Assembly (NCBI RefSeq): GCF_963677685.1
Contig: NZ_OY782186.1
Span: 806,001 to 870,000 of the forward strand
From: an uncultured Bacteroides sp.
GTDB taxonomy: Bacteria; Bacteroidota; Bacteroidia; Bacteroidales; Bacteroidaceae
Length of the DNA stretch: 64,000 nucleotides
Reading direction: 5' to 3'
Of the stretch, positions 38,094 through 47,741 are shown piece after piece (the stretch's first letter is position 1; every line of letters starts with the position of its first letter). A program made the position numbers and the translations under genes. Under the pieces are notes generated by a model. That model did no database searches. It saw only the letters and a list, made by a program, of their open reading frames with translations, and had not been told where the DNA came from.

Positions 38094-39404
38094 ATGATGA
38101 AAAATAATAAATATATGAATTGGTTCTCTATGGTTGCCATTCTAGTTCTAGCTCTTTCTGTGACAGCTTGTGACGACGAACCTGATAAGTACGAGATAGC
38201 AGGTGGCTTACCTACTGTAAAATATGTACGATCTCCATTGCCTGAAGTAGCAGACTCTTTATTGACAGGGGCATACATGGCAAATACTGTATGTTTGGTG
38301 GGAGAAAATTTGCGTAGTATCTACGAACTTTACTTCAATGATCAGAAAGCTATTTTAAATACGAGCTATATCACTGAACATACATTACTTATCGATGTAC
38401 CTAAAACGATTCCGAGTAAAGTTACCGATAAAATCTATATGATAACAAGATCAAACGACACTATAGCTTATGATTTTAAGGTTCTTGTACCGACTCCTGC
38501 TGTGAACTCCATGTCTTGTGAGTATGCTAAATCGGGTAGTGAAGTAACAATTTATGGTGATTACTTCTTAGATGATCCTAATGTCCCATTAAAAATTACA
38601 ATGCCTGGAAATATTGAAGTTACAGAAATTACTAATATTACGAAGACGGCGGTTAGCTTTATTGTTCCGAACAATTCTCTTGATGGTTATATTAATGTAA
38701 AATCTATCTATGGTACCGGACGTTCCAAATTTCAGTATATGGATAAGCGCAATATTCTATTTGATTGGGATGGCTCTCATGGTGGTATTGCTCTTGCTAA
38801 CGGTTGGCGCAAAGGTGTTGTCCGAAATTCCGATCCTGAAGGTATTGACGGCTCTTATCTGTATTTTGCAGGTGCTATGAAAGGGGACGTTGGAGCTACT
38901 TGGGCCGAAGATCAATTTTCATTCAATTATTGGCCCGGTTTCGTTGAAGAGCCACCTATGAACTATCCTGATTTATCTTCTTTGCCTGAATTTGCAGAAA
39001 TGATAGATAAATATGGAGTCAATCATCTGCAATTGAAATTTGAAGTTTATGTACCGACCTCTAATCCTTGGATGTCAAGTGCGTTGCAGGCTATCTTTTC
39101 TTCTAATGAAGAGGTGACGATTAATACCGGCAATAATTCTTATTTTAGCAATACTGCTACTCCTCGCGGTTTGTGGATTCCATGGAAAGATTCTGGCTCT
39201 TATGATACAGGCAACAAATGGCTGACAGTGTCTATGAAGCTATCTGAATTTAATAAAACTCATGATGGTAATAAGTGTGATAATGCTTTGGATAAGAATC
39301 GTATGACCGGACTTACTTTCTTTGTATGGAATGGAGGGGTGGCTGGTACAGATTGTAATCCAGTTATCTGTATTGATAATATTCGTGTAGTACCTGTTGA
39401 ATAA
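38094..39404 (+). CDS. Surface glycan-binding protein (SGBP) with IPT/TIG domains
   Basis: A 436-residue lipoprotein (VTAC, Cys26). Two Ig-like IPT/TIG domains (about 45-135 and 135-225) lead to a C-terminal beta-sandwich (about 230-436; ILFDWDGSHGGIALANGW at its start) like the glycan-binding domain of SGBP-B proteins. It comes directly after susD, where such binding proteins are usual. It probably binds mannan at the cell surface and feeds the SusCD complex. Confidence 0.88.
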   Translation: MMKNNKYMNWFSMVAILVLALSVTACDDEPDKYEIAGGLPTVKYVRSPLPEVADSLLTGAYMANTVCLVGENLRSIYELYFNDQKAILNTSYITEHTLLIDVPKTIPSKVTDKIYMITRSNDTIAYDFKVLVPTPAVNSMSCEYAKSGSEVTIYGDYFLDDPNVPLKITMPGNIEVTEITNITKTAVSFIVPNNSLDGYINVKSIYGTGRSKFQYMDKRNILFDWDGSHGGIALANGWRKGVVRNSDPEGIDGSYLYFAGAMKGDVGATWAEDQFSFNYWPGFVEEPPMNYPDLSSLPEFAEMIDKYGVNHLQLKFEVYVPTSNPWMSSALQAIFSSNEEVTINTGNNSYFSNTATPRGLWIPWKDSGSYDTGNKWLTVSMKLSEFNKTHDGNKCDNALDKNRMTGLTFFVWNGGVAGTDCNPVICIDNIRVVPVE

Positions 39405-39420
39405 TAAAACTAATAGCAAT

Positions 39421-41469
39421 ATGAATAAAACATATAAATTGTCGGCACTTTGGATAATGTGCTTAATAATTTTCAATTGCCTGTCATTTATGGCTTGTGA
39501 TAATGAAGATAATGAAGATACAAACCAATATACAGGAGATATTAATTTAAATGTATTTGGGCCAAGCCCTGTAGCTCGTGGAGGTGAATTACGATTTTTA
39601 GGTAATGGTATGGATAAAGTTACAGCTGTTGTAATTCCAGGAAGTAGTGAGATAACAGATATTCAAGTTATTAGTAGTACGGAAATTCGTGTAACAGTGC
39701 CACAAACAGCGGAGTCGGGATTAATCATACTGAAAACCCCTAAGGGTGAAATTACAACAAAGACGGGGTTGACATTTATGGAGCCAATCAGTTTAGAAAG
39801 TATAGCTCCTACTGTTGCAAAGGCTGGTGATGAATTGACCCTTACCGGAGAATATTTGAACCTAATTAAGGAAATTATTTTTGCTGATAATGTAATAGTG
39901 AAAAGCGATGCTTTTACTAAACATGAACGTAAAGAAATTAAATTATTGATCCCTAAAGAAGCACAAACGGGTAAAATTATAATATCTGATGGAGCTGAAA
40001 TCCCTAATTGGATTTATTCCGCTGAGGCTTTAAATATTACGTTACCTTCTGTTGCCCAAACTTTAGATTTGACTTCTAAGAAGCCCGGTGATATGATAAC
40101 CATACAAGGTAAAGATTTGGATTTGGTAAAACAGATATTGATGCCTAATGATGAAAGAGTAGATTTTACTCTAGAGGAAGTTGCTGTAGCTGCATTAACG
40201 AAAAGTGCTGGTAGTAACTATAAACTTAGTTTTGTATTACCGAATAATGCATCAGATGGCGCTATTGTTATGGTTGCCTATTCTGGTGTGAAAGTGGCTA
40301 TTGCGAATATTGGTATGGCAGTTCCTGCTTCTTTAGTGGCGACACCGGCAACTGATATTAAAGCAGGTGATGTTGTTAGCATAAAAGGGGTAAATATGGA
40401 GTTGGTTACTTCTGTTACTTTTCCTGGCATAACTACTGTCGTTACTCCAAGTTCTAAAACAACGACAGAAATAAAAGTACTTATGCCAGAGGCTGCAATC
40501 AGTGGTAATTTGGTTTTGAATACAGCAAGTGGTAAGACCGCCTCTGTAGCTATTTCTACTTTGAAACCTGAAGTCCTTGCTTATAATCCTTCTTCAGTTG
40601 CGGCTGGTAGTGATGTTATTTTGCAAGGAAAACACCTTGATCTTGTTGCTTCTGTGACGTTTAGTGGTAATAAAAAAGTAGAGGTCACTTCCTCTTCTGC
40701 AACAGAGTTGAAGGTGAAGGTACCTGTAGATGCTGAAGCAGGTGAGGTTACTCTTACTATGAAAAATGGCGAAACTGTAGCAAGTGCTTCTTTAGATGTA
40801 ACGAAACCTGTCTTCTGTTATATTCCTGTACTTCCTAGTTCAGAGGAAGAAATTAAATCCGGTACTATTTTATCTATAGGTATTCAGAATGGTGATAAAT
40901 TAGCTAATGTTCAGGTGAATGGAAATAATGCTCAGTATATACTTCAAGGTTCCACACTTAACGTACTTATCCCCAATAATGCGAGTGGTGATACTACACT
41001 TAAGTTGATTTCCTCAAACGGAGAAGTATCTTATACTATTAGTGTTATCGGTTCAGGTATAACTGAGACGATTGTTTTTCAAGGTCCATTGTCAATAACC
41101 TGGAGCGATGGAGGGAGAGTCATAATTCCTATATCTGCTTTTGATGGGATTTCTGTTGGCGCTATTTTGAAGCTTTATTTTACACAAACTGACAATTGGG
41201 GGCAGATTCAAATTAATAATGGCGGTTGGAAGGCAATTAAATTTGCTGAGCTTGGGAACACTCAATCCATTACAACAGATACCTATGGTGATAAAACAGT
41301 TACTGAACAAGGATTAATCTTGACTCAGGATGTTTTGGACAATATAACAAGTAATGCAAGCTTTGGCAATGCTGTTATCATGCAGGGGGCTGATTTTATA
41401 GTCAACAAGGTTTCTATTATTACTAAAGGTGGAGGAACGAGAGGAATATCCAGAAAATTGAGAAAATAA
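39421..41469 (+). CDS. Long multi-IPT/TIG lipoprotein with C-terminal carbohydrate-binding-like domain
   Basis: A 682-residue lipoprotein (FMAC, Cys26), starting at the ATG at 39421; an in-frame TTG at 39397 overlaps the previous gene and is unlikely. About six IPT/TIG repeats of 80-95 residues follow one another (each opening like LESIAPTVAKAGDELTLTGE), then a C-terminal jelly-roll-like domain (about 550-670, FQGPLSITWSDGGRVIIP) that looks like a carbohydrate-binding module. The repeats would hold the binding domain away from the membrane. It is the second SGBP of the mannan operon, 16 bases after the first. Confidence 0.85.
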   Translation: MNKTYKLSALWIMCLIIFNCLSFMACDNEDNEDTNQYTGDINLNVFGPSPVARGGELRFLGNGMDKVTAVVIPGSSEITDIQVISSTEIRVTVPQTAESGLIILKTPKGEITTKTGLTFMEPISLESIAPTVAKAGDELTLTGEYLNLIKEIIFADNVIVKSDAFTKHERKEIKLLIPKEAQTGKIIISDGAEIPNWIYSAEALNITLPSVAQTLDLTSKKPGDMITIQGKDLDLVKQILMPNDERVDFTLEEVAVAALTKSAGSNYKLSFVLPNNASDGAIVMVAYSGVKVAIANIGMAVPASLVATPATDIKAGDVVSIKGVNMELVTSVTFPGITTVVTPSSKTTTEIKVLMPEAAISGNLVLNTASGKTASVAISTLKPEVLAYNPSSVAAGSDVILQGKHLDLVASVTFSGNKKVEVTSSSATELKVKVPVDAEAGEVTLTMKNGETVASASLDVTKPVFCYIPVLPSSEEEIKSGTILSIGIQNGDKLANVQVNGNNAQYILQGSTLNVLIPNNASGDTTLKLISSNGEVSYTISVIGSGITETIVFQGPLSITWSDGGRVIIPISAFDGISVGAILKLYFTQTDNWGQIQINNGGWKAIKFAELGNTQSITTDTYGDKTVTEQGLILTQDVLDNITSNASFGNAVIMQGADFIVNKVSIITKGGGTRGISRKLRK

Positions 41470-41509
41470 CATACCTAGAAGTACATAGGTCCTTCTTTAT
41501 GGAATAAAA

Positions 41510-41556
41510 AGACTTGCTCAGTGACTATTTCTTTTAAATTGAGCAAGTTCTTTTTA
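41510..41556 (+). terminator. Terminator-like hairpin inside the mannan operon
   Basis: ACTTGCTCA at 41512-41520 pairs with TGAGCAAGT at 41540-41548, then TCTTTTTATT follows. It lies between the second SGBP and the GH26 mannanase and could lower expression of downstream genes. Confidence 0.7.
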
Positions 41557-41599
41557 TTAATATACATACAGAATATTATGAAAGGAAGAAAGATCGTAA

Positions 41600-43000
41600 A
41601 TGGGTAAGAAAATGAGAAAAGTAGTATCTAATTTTATATATATTTTTATTGGAGCTTTGTTGATGACGGCTTGCGGTGGTGATACTCCCAATACGTCAGT
41701 GTTGGAAGCTCCTGAAATGATAAATAGTGATCCTGCAAATGGGGCAAAAGGCCTTCCTTCGGGTAATATTATCGTTGTGCTGACTTATAACCAGAATGTA
41801 ACTTCTCCTTCTTCAGAGCATGGCAAAGTTACTTTGGGAAATGCTTCCATAACAACTGTTTCTGCTGTTTTAACCAAAGTTACGATACAGGCCTCTGGGT
41901 TGGAAAAAGGAACAGACTATCAATTGATTATACCTAAAGGCGTTATATTGGGGCCAACAAAATTAGAAGCTCCGAGAGTCTCTATTACTTTCAGTACGCT
42001 GGCAAAGCAGTCAATAGAGAATGTATTATGTACCTCTAATCCTTCAACTCAATCAGTTAAAGTTTATAACTTTTTGAAAGATAACTTTGGTGAAAAACTT
42101 ATTTCAGGAACCATGGCTAATGTAAACTGGAATGTGAATGAAGCTGAGTGGGTATACAAACATACAGGTAAATATCCTGCGCTGAACGCTTTTGATTTTG
42201 TGCATTTGTATGCATCTCCTGCCAATTGGATTGATTACGGAAATACAACAGTGATTGAAAATTGGTGGAATAATAATGGATTGGTTGTAGCAACATGGCA
42301 TTGGAATGTTCCTCAATCAGAAGGTAGTAATGATTATGGCTTTTATTATACAGGAAAAAATAATGGTACCGGAGAAACATCGTTTGATATCACTAAAGCG
42401 ATTCAAAATAGTACACCTGAGAATCTCCGTGTGAAAGCCGATTTGGATAAAATTGCAGATTATCTGTTGCTTCTAAAAGCCAAGAATATTCCGGTCATCT
42501 GGCGGCCAATGCATGAAGCTTCCGGTGGATGGTTTTGGTGGGGCGCCAAAGGAGCTGCGCCATTCAAAGCATTATGGAAACTAATGTTTGATACATTTAA
42601 AGAGAAGGGAGTGGATAATCTTATTTGGGTATGGACAGCACAAACCGGAGATAATGAATGGTATCCGGGCAATGAATATGTGGATATTGTAAGCTGTGAT
42701 ATTTATAATAAAACACTTGTTTCAGAGATTAAAGGAGAATATTTGAACTTAGTTCAGGCGTATCCAAATAAGATAATTACCCTAAGCGAATGCGGTAATG
42801 TGGCTAATATCTCTTCTCAATGGAATGGAGGTGCTGCCTGGTCATGGTTCATGCCTTGGTATGATTATAACAGAACTAAAGATGTTTCGGATGTGGCATT
42901 TAATGAGACATCTCATATTTATGCTAATATTGATTGGTGGACAGATGCACTGGGACAAAGTGTAGTATTGACTCGTGATCAGATGCCAAGCTTGAAATAA
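41600..43000 (+). CDS. Surface endo-beta-mannanase, GH26, with N-terminal Ig-like domain
   Basis: A 466-residue lipoprotein (MTAC, Cys25). Residues about 35-135 form a Big_5/SbsA-type Ig-like domain (PEMINSDPANGAKGLP, FSTLAK); the GH26 catalytic domain follows (145-466) with acid/base Glu306 in WRPMHEASGGWFWW and nucleophile Glu397 in LSECGN. It cuts the beta-1,4-mannan backbone. The lipid anchor, Ig-like spacer and place beside the SGBPs suggest a surface enzyme that makes oligosaccharides for SusCD, as known for surface GH26 mannanases of B. ovatus. Confidence 0.93.
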   Translation: MGKKMRKVVSNFIYIFIGALLMTACGGDTPNTSVLEAPEMINSDPANGAKGLPSGNIIVVLTYNQNVTSPSSEHGKVTLGNASITTVSAVLTKVTIQASGLEKGTDYQLIIPKGVILGPTKLEAPRVSITFSTLAKQSIENVLCTSNPSTQSVKVYNFLKDNFGEKLISGTMANVNWNVNEAEWVYKHTGKYPALNAFDFVHLYASPANWIDYGNTTVIENWWNNNGLVVATWHWNVPQSEGSNDYGFYYTGKNNGTGETSFDITKAIQNSTPENLRVKADLDKIADYLLLLKAKNIPVIWRPMHEASGGWFWWGAKGAAPFKALWKLMFDTFKEKGVDNLIWVWTAQTGDNEWYPGNEYVDIVSCDIYNKTLVSEIKGEYLNLVQAYPNKIITLSECGNVANISSQWNGGAAWSWFMPWYDYNRTKDVSDVAFNETSHIYANIDWWTDALGQSVVLTRDQMPSLK

Positions 43001-43024
43001 TACTATCTTTGGATAAAATTGTAC

Positions 43025-43055
43025 TTGTTTGACTTATGGTCTAATCTTACATTTG
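43025..43055 (+). promoter_or_regulatory. Internal promoter before the GH3 gene
   Basis: TTG at 43025-43027 and TACATTTG at 43048-43055 have 20 bases between them, 42 bases before the GH3 ATG. It would allow the GH3-to-epimerase genes to be expressed apart from the surface genes. Confidence 0.6.
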
Positions 43056-43096
43056 CATACATGAAATATCAATCGTATTGAAATAGATTATCAACT

Positions 43097-45394
43097 ATGA
43101 AAAACTTCTTAATTGTAATGGCAATGACACTTACAGTAGCTTCCGGCTCTGCCGATAAAAAAGAACTTTATAAAGATCCTTCCGCTCCGATAAAGGATCG
43201 GGTTGAAGACCTGCTTGCTCGAATGACTCTTGAAGAAAAAGTGGGGCAGATGGATCAGTTTGTCGGCATTGAGCATATCAAGGCTAATAGTGCTGTAATG
43301 ACAGAAGATGAACTGAAAAATAATACTGCTAATGCTTTCTATCCGGGCATTACTTATAAAGATGTTGAGAAATGGACTGCTCAGGGGTTGATTGGCTCTT
43401 TTTTACATGTGGTTACCGTTAAGGAAGCTAATTATTTGCAGTCACTGGCTTTGAAAAGCCGTCTTCAAATTCCGATAATATTTGGAATTGATGCTATCCA
43501 TGGCAATGCCAATGCTCCTGATAATACGGTTTATCCCACTAATATCGGTCTGGCTTGTTCTTTTGATACATTGATGGCTTATAAAATAGCCAGAGAGACG
43601 GCGCAGGAGATGCGTGCAATGAACATGCACTGGACGTTTAATCCGAATGTGGAGGTTGCTCGTGATGCTCGTTGGGGCAGAGTGGGAGAAACGTATGGGG
43701 AAGATCCTTATCTAGTTTCGCACATGGGAGTGGCATCAGTTAAAGGATATCAGGATAATTTGGATAGCAAAGAAGATGTATTGGCTTGCATCAAACACTT
43801 TGTAGGTGGTAGCGAGCCAATTAACGGAACTAATGGTGCTCCTGCCGATTTATCAGAACGAACTTTACGTGAGGTTTTCTTTCCACCTTTTAGGGCGGGT
43901 GTCGAAGCGGGAGCTATGTCACTGATGACTGCACACAACGAGCTAAATGGTATCCCTTGCCATAGTAATCAATGGTTAATGGAGGATGTATTGCGTGGAG
44001 AGTGGAAATTCAAGGGTTTTGTAGTAAGTGATTGGATGGATATAGAGCATATTCATGATTTACATGCTACAGCAGAGAACTTGAAAGAGGCATATTTCCA
44101 ATCTATTATGGCGGGTATGGATATGCACATGCATGGCATTCATTGGAATGAGATGGTTGTTCAGTTAGTTAAAGAGGGGCGTATTCCTGAATCTCGCATT
44201 GATGAATCGGTACGCCGTATTCTAGATATTAAGTTCCGTTTAGGATTGTTTGAACAACCTTTAGTCGATGAGGCTCAAAGCATGAAGATTCGTTTATGTG
44301 AGGAACATCGTAATACGGCATTGGAAGCTGCACGCAATAGTATTGTGCTACTCAAGAATGACGGACTACTTCCTTTGGATGCGAAGAAATATAAAAAAGT
44401 ATTGGTGACGGGCATTAATGCCAATGATATGAATATTCTGGGTGATTGGAGTGCTGTGCAGAAAGATGAGAACGTAACTACTATACTTGAAGGTTTGAAG
44501 CTAGTAGCACCTGATACGAAATTTAACTTTGTTGATCAAGGTTGGGATCCTCGCAATATGGATCCTAAAAAGATTGCGGATGCTGTAGAACAGGCAAAAG
44601 GAGCTGACCTTAATATTGTGGTGGCAGGGGAATACATGATGCGCTTTCGCTGGAAAGATAGAACAGATGGAGAAGATACGGATCGTTCGGACTTAAATCT
44701 TGTCGGTTTGCAAAATGAATTAATTCAGAAAATTTCAGCTTCAGGGAAACCGACTATTCTGATCTTAGTTAATGGACGCCCTCTTGGTGTAGAGTGGCCC
44801 GCGAAAAATCTTCCGGCTATTGTAGAGGCTTGGGCTCCGGGGATGTATGGTGGTCAGGCTGTTGCTGAAATACTATATGGTAAAGTGAATCCTTCTGCTA
44901 AACTTGCGATTACCATTCCTCGTAGTGTGGGACAATTACAAATGATTTATAATCATAAACCTTCTCAATATTTTCATCCGTATGCCGTGAATCCTAGTAC
45001 GCCACTTTACCCATTTGGGTTTGGATTATCTTATACTACTTATAAGTATGATAACTTCAAACTTTCTGCGAAAGAAATAACCAAAGATGGTACGTTAGAG
45101 GCGAGCGTGAACGTTACGAATACGGGCAGCCGGGAGGGAGTTGAGATCGTGCAACTTTATTTGCGTGATGCTTATAGTAGCGTGACTCGTCCGGTTAAAG
45201 AATTAAAAGATTTTGCTCGTGTATCTCTGAAGGCAGGCGAAAGCAAAGTTGTTCATTTCACTATAACACCCGATAAGCTGGCTTTCTATGATCAAAAGAT
45301 GCACTGGATTGTGGAGCCGGGTGAATTTATTGTGATGATAGGTGCTTCTTCTGCTGATGAGGCTTTGCTTAAAGATACGTTTATTGTACAATAA
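43097..45394 (+). CDS. Beta-glycosidase, GH3
   Basis: A 765-residue secreted enzyme with a signal peptide (first ~19 residues). The domains are the GH3 N-terminal barrel (about 30-390; GIDAIHGNANA, KHFVGG, nucleophile Asp312 in VVSDWMDIEH), the GH3 C-terminal sandwich (415-620) and a fibronectin III-like domain (680-750). It probably trims beta-linked glucose from glucomannan oligosaccharides in the periplasm, though beta-mannosidase or xylosidase activity cannot be excluded. It leads the downstream half of the mannan locus; a GH26 gene follows after 16 bases. Confidence 0.93.
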   Translation: MKNFLIVMAMTLTVASGSADKKELYKDPSAPIKDRVEDLLARMTLEEKVGQMDQFVGIEHIKANSAVMTEDELKNNTANAFYPGITYKDVEKWTAQGLIGSFLHVVTVKEANYLQSLALKSRLQIPIIFGIDAIHGNANAPDNTVYPTNIGLACSFDTLMAYKIARETAQEMRAMNMHWTFNPNVEVARDARWGRVGETYGEDPYLVSHMGVASVKGYQDNLDSKEDVLACIKHFVGGSEPINGTNGAPADLSERTLREVFFPPFRAGVEAGAMSLMTAHNELNGIPCHSNQWLMEDVLRGEWKFKGFVVSDWMDIEHIHDLHATAENLKEAYFQSIMAGMDMHMHGIHWNEMVVQLVKEGRIPESRIDESVRRILDIKFRLGLFEQPLVDEAQSMKIRLCEEHRNTALEAARNSIVLLKNDGLLPLDAKKYKKVLVTGINANDMNILGDWSAVQKDENVTTILEGLKLVAPDTKFNFVDQGWDPRNMDPKKIADAVEQAKGADLNIVVAGEYMMRFRWKDRTDGEDTDRSDLNLVGLQNELIQKISASGKPTILILVNGRPLGVEWPAKNLPAIVEAWAPGMYGGQAVAEILYGKVNPSAKLAITIPRSVGQLQMIYNHKPSQYFHPYAVNPSTPLYPFGFGLSYTTYKYDNFKLSAKEITKDGTLEASVNVTNTGSREGVEIVQLYLRDAYSSVTRPVKELKDFARVSLKAGESKVVHFTITPDKLAFYDQKMHWIVEPGEFIVMIGASSADEALLKDTFIVQ

Positions 45395-45410
45395 AGAAAG
45401 AATTTGTTTT

Positions 45411-46526
45411 ATGAAAAAAAGTATACTATCTGGTCTTTTGCTTGCATCGAGTTTATTTTCTTTGAATACTTGGGCGGGTAATGATTCTCTTTCATCACTG
45501 AAAGGGCTTTTGCGGACGAAGGAAACGCAGAATCTCTTGGTTAATTTAAAAAGAATGCCAGCTCGGGGATTTATGTTTGGGCATCATGATGATCCTATTT
45601 ATGGCATTGGTTGGGAAAATGATGAAGGACGAAGCGATGTGAAAAGTGTTTGTGGAGACTATCCGGCAGTGATGTCTTTTGATTTGGGGCGTATAGAGCT
45701 TGGTGGCGATAAGAATCTTGATAAAGTTCCATTTGCAAAAATACGTAAAGAAATTATTGCCCAGTATAATCGTGGGGGCATGAGTTCCCTGAGTTGGCAT
45801 GTGGATAATCCCCTTAGCGGCAAAGATGCTTGGGATGTAAGTGATACTACGGTAGTAGCTTCGATTCTTCCGGGAGGAACAAATCACGAAAAATTCATTG
45901 GCTGGCTTGATATAGTAGCTGATTTCATGAATTCTCTTAAGACAGAAAACGGAGTGAAAGTTCCTATCCTTTTTCGTCCGTGGCATGAAAATACCGGAAG
46001 CTGGTTTTGGTGGGGAGCAAAGCTTTGTTCGGCTTCTGAATATAAAGCTTTGTGGCAGATGACTTATGATCGTATGCAACAGAAGGGAGTTGATAATCTT
46101 TTATATGCTTATTCTCCGAGCACAGAGCTTCAGGATAGCATTGATTTTATGAAACGTTATCCTGGGGATGCTATTATTGATTTAATTGGACTGGATATCT
46201 ATCAGTTTGATAAACAGAAATACATCAATCAGTTGAATAAATCTCTCACTATCTTGACTGAAATAGGTAAAGTGCATAATAAACCTATTGCCCTTACGGA
46301 AACGGGTTTTGAGACTATTCCGGATTCTGCATGGTGGACAGAAACTCTTTTTCCTGTGATTAGTCACTATCCTATATGTTACGTGTTGGTGTGGCGAAAT
46401 GCTCGTGAAAAGACAAATCATTATTATGCACCTTATCCGGGACAGATTTCTGCCACTGATTTTGTGGAATTTTACCATAAACCTCAAACCTTGTTTGTGA
46501 AAGACGTAGTTCATTTATATGACTAA
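45411..46526 (+). CDS. Mannobiose-forming beta-mannanase, GH26 (ManA-like)
   Basis: A 371-residue GH26 enzyme starting at the ATG at 45411, which gives a clean signal peptide (cleavage near TWA); longer in-frame starts overlap the GH3 gene. Acid/base Glu193 is in FRPWHENTGSWFWW and nucleophile Glu297 in ALTETGFE. It has no lipobox, so it should be periplasmic. Gene order with the following GH130, symporter and epimerase matches the B. fragilis set in which ManA releases mannobiose from mannan chain ends. It is distinct from the lipid-anchored GH26 upstream. Confidence 0.93.
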   Translation: MKKSILSGLLLASSLFSLNTWAGNDSLSSLKGLLRTKETQNLLVNLKRMPARGFMFGHHDDPIYGIGWENDEGRSDVKSVCGDYPAVMSFDLGRIELGGDKNLDKVPFAKIRKEIIAQYNRGGMSSLSWHVDNPLSGKDAWDVSDTTVVASILPGGTNHEKFIGWLDIVADFMNSLKTENGVKVPILFRPWHENTGSWFWWGAKLCSASEYKALWQMTYDRMQQKGVDNLLYAYSPSTELQDSIDFMKRYPGDAIIDLIGLDIYQFDKQKYINQLNKSLTILTEIGKVHNKPIALTETGFETIPDSAWWTETLFPVISHYPICYVLVWRNAREKTNHYYAPYPGQISATDFVEFYHKPQTLFVKDVVHLYD

Positions 46527-46562
46527 ATGGATTAATTAAGTAACGATAAAAACGAATTAATT

Positions 46563-47741
46563 ATGAGTCAGTTCAATGACGATATGACAAAACTACTAGC
46601 TGGGCATGAGAATTTCCTTTCTCGAAAAAATGAACCGATTGTAGGGGGAAATGGGATACTAACTCGTTATAAGCATCCTATTCTTACTGCTGAACATACT
46701 CCTGTATTTTGGCGGTATGACTTGAATGAAGAAACAAATCCGTATTTGTTAGAGCGTATTGGTATCAACGCAGCGATGAATGCAGGTGCGATAAAATGGC
46801 ATGGGAAATATTTATTGATAGTGCGTGTAGAAGGAGTTGATCGCAAATCTTTTTTTGCTGTAGCCGAAAGTCCCAACGGAATTGATAATTTCCGTTTTTG
46901 GAATTATCCGATAACAATGCCTGAAGATGCTATCCCTGCTACTAATATTTATGATATGCGTCTCACTGCTCATGAGGATGGGTGGCTTTATGGTCTTTTT
47001 TGTGCTGAGCGGCATGATGATAATGCTCCGGTGGGTGATCTCTCTTCCGCAACAGCAACAGCAGCTATTTCTCGAACAAAAGACCTCATTCATTGGGAGC
47101 GTTTACCTGATTTGAAATCGAAGAGTCAACAACGAAATGTGGTTTTGCATCCGGAGTTTGTGGAGGGGAAATATGCTTTTTATACTCGTCCCCAAGATGG
47201 ATTCATTGATGCTGGAAACGGTGCCGGTATTGGTTGGGCATTGATTGATGATATTACTCACGCAGAAGTGAAAGAGGAAACAATTATTGATCGTCGTTAT
47301 TATCATACCATTAAAGAAGTAAAGAATGGAGAAGGACCTCATCCTCTTAAAACGTCTAAGGGTTGGCTACATTTGGCACATGGAGTACGTGCATGTGCTG
47401 CCGGATTGCGTTATGTGCTGTATATGTATATGACTTCTCTTGAGGAGCCTACAAAAATCATTGCTTCACCTGCTGGTTATCTTCTTGCGCCTCAGGGAGA
47501 AGAGCGTATAGGTGATGTCTCTAATGTCCTTTTTACTAATGGCTGGATTGCTGATGAAGACGGAACGGTGTTTATCTATTATGCTTCTTCTGATACCCGC
47601 ATGCATGTAGCTACTTCTACTATTGATAAATTAGTGGATTATTGTCTGAATACTCCGGAAGATGGATTACGTTCTGCTGCTTCTGTTGAAGTTTTGAAGA
47701 AAATGATAGAAAATAATTTACGTCATATAGATGAACAATGA
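46563..47741 (+). CDS. 4-O-beta-D-mannosyl-D-glucose phosphorylase, GH130 subfamily 1
   Basis: A 392-residue cytoplasmic enzyme converting mannosyl-1,4-glucose and phosphate to mannose 1-phosphate and glucose. The five-bladed propeller has the proposed general acid Asp131 in NIYDMRL, the same number as in the characterised B. fragilis enzyme. Other family motifs: [23 protein letters not shown] and WLHLAHGVR. The start follows a good A-rich leader and there is no signal peptide. Its stop overlaps the symporter start (ATGA). Next to a 2-epimerase gene this defines the mannobiose-to-mannosylglucose route. Confidence 0.95.
   Translation: MSQFNDDMTKLLAGHENFLSRKNEPIVGGNGILTRYKHPILTAEHTPVFWRYDLNEETNPYLLERIGINAAMNAGAIKWHGKYLLIVRVEGVDRKSFFAVAESPNGIDNFRFWNYPITMPEDAIPATNIYDMRLTAHEDGWLYGLFCAERHDDNAPVGDLSSATATAAISRTKDLIHWERLPDLKSKSQQRNVVLHPEFVEGKYAFYTRPQDGFIDAGNGAGIGWALIDDITHAEVKEETIIDRRYYHTIKEVKNGEGPHPLKTSKGWLHLAHGVRACAAGLRYVLYMYMTSLEEPTKIIASPAGYLLAPQGEERIGDVSNVLFTNGWIADEDGTVFIYYASSDTRMHVATSTIDKLVDYCLNTPEDGLRSAASVEVLKKMIENNLRHIDEQ

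Noticed and set aside
45546..46514. Long minus-strand frames inside the GH26 gene (and similar ones within GH27 at 30699-31205)
   Set aside because: They lie opposite well-supported enzymes, lack ribosome binding sites and resemble no family; they are by-products of codon bias.
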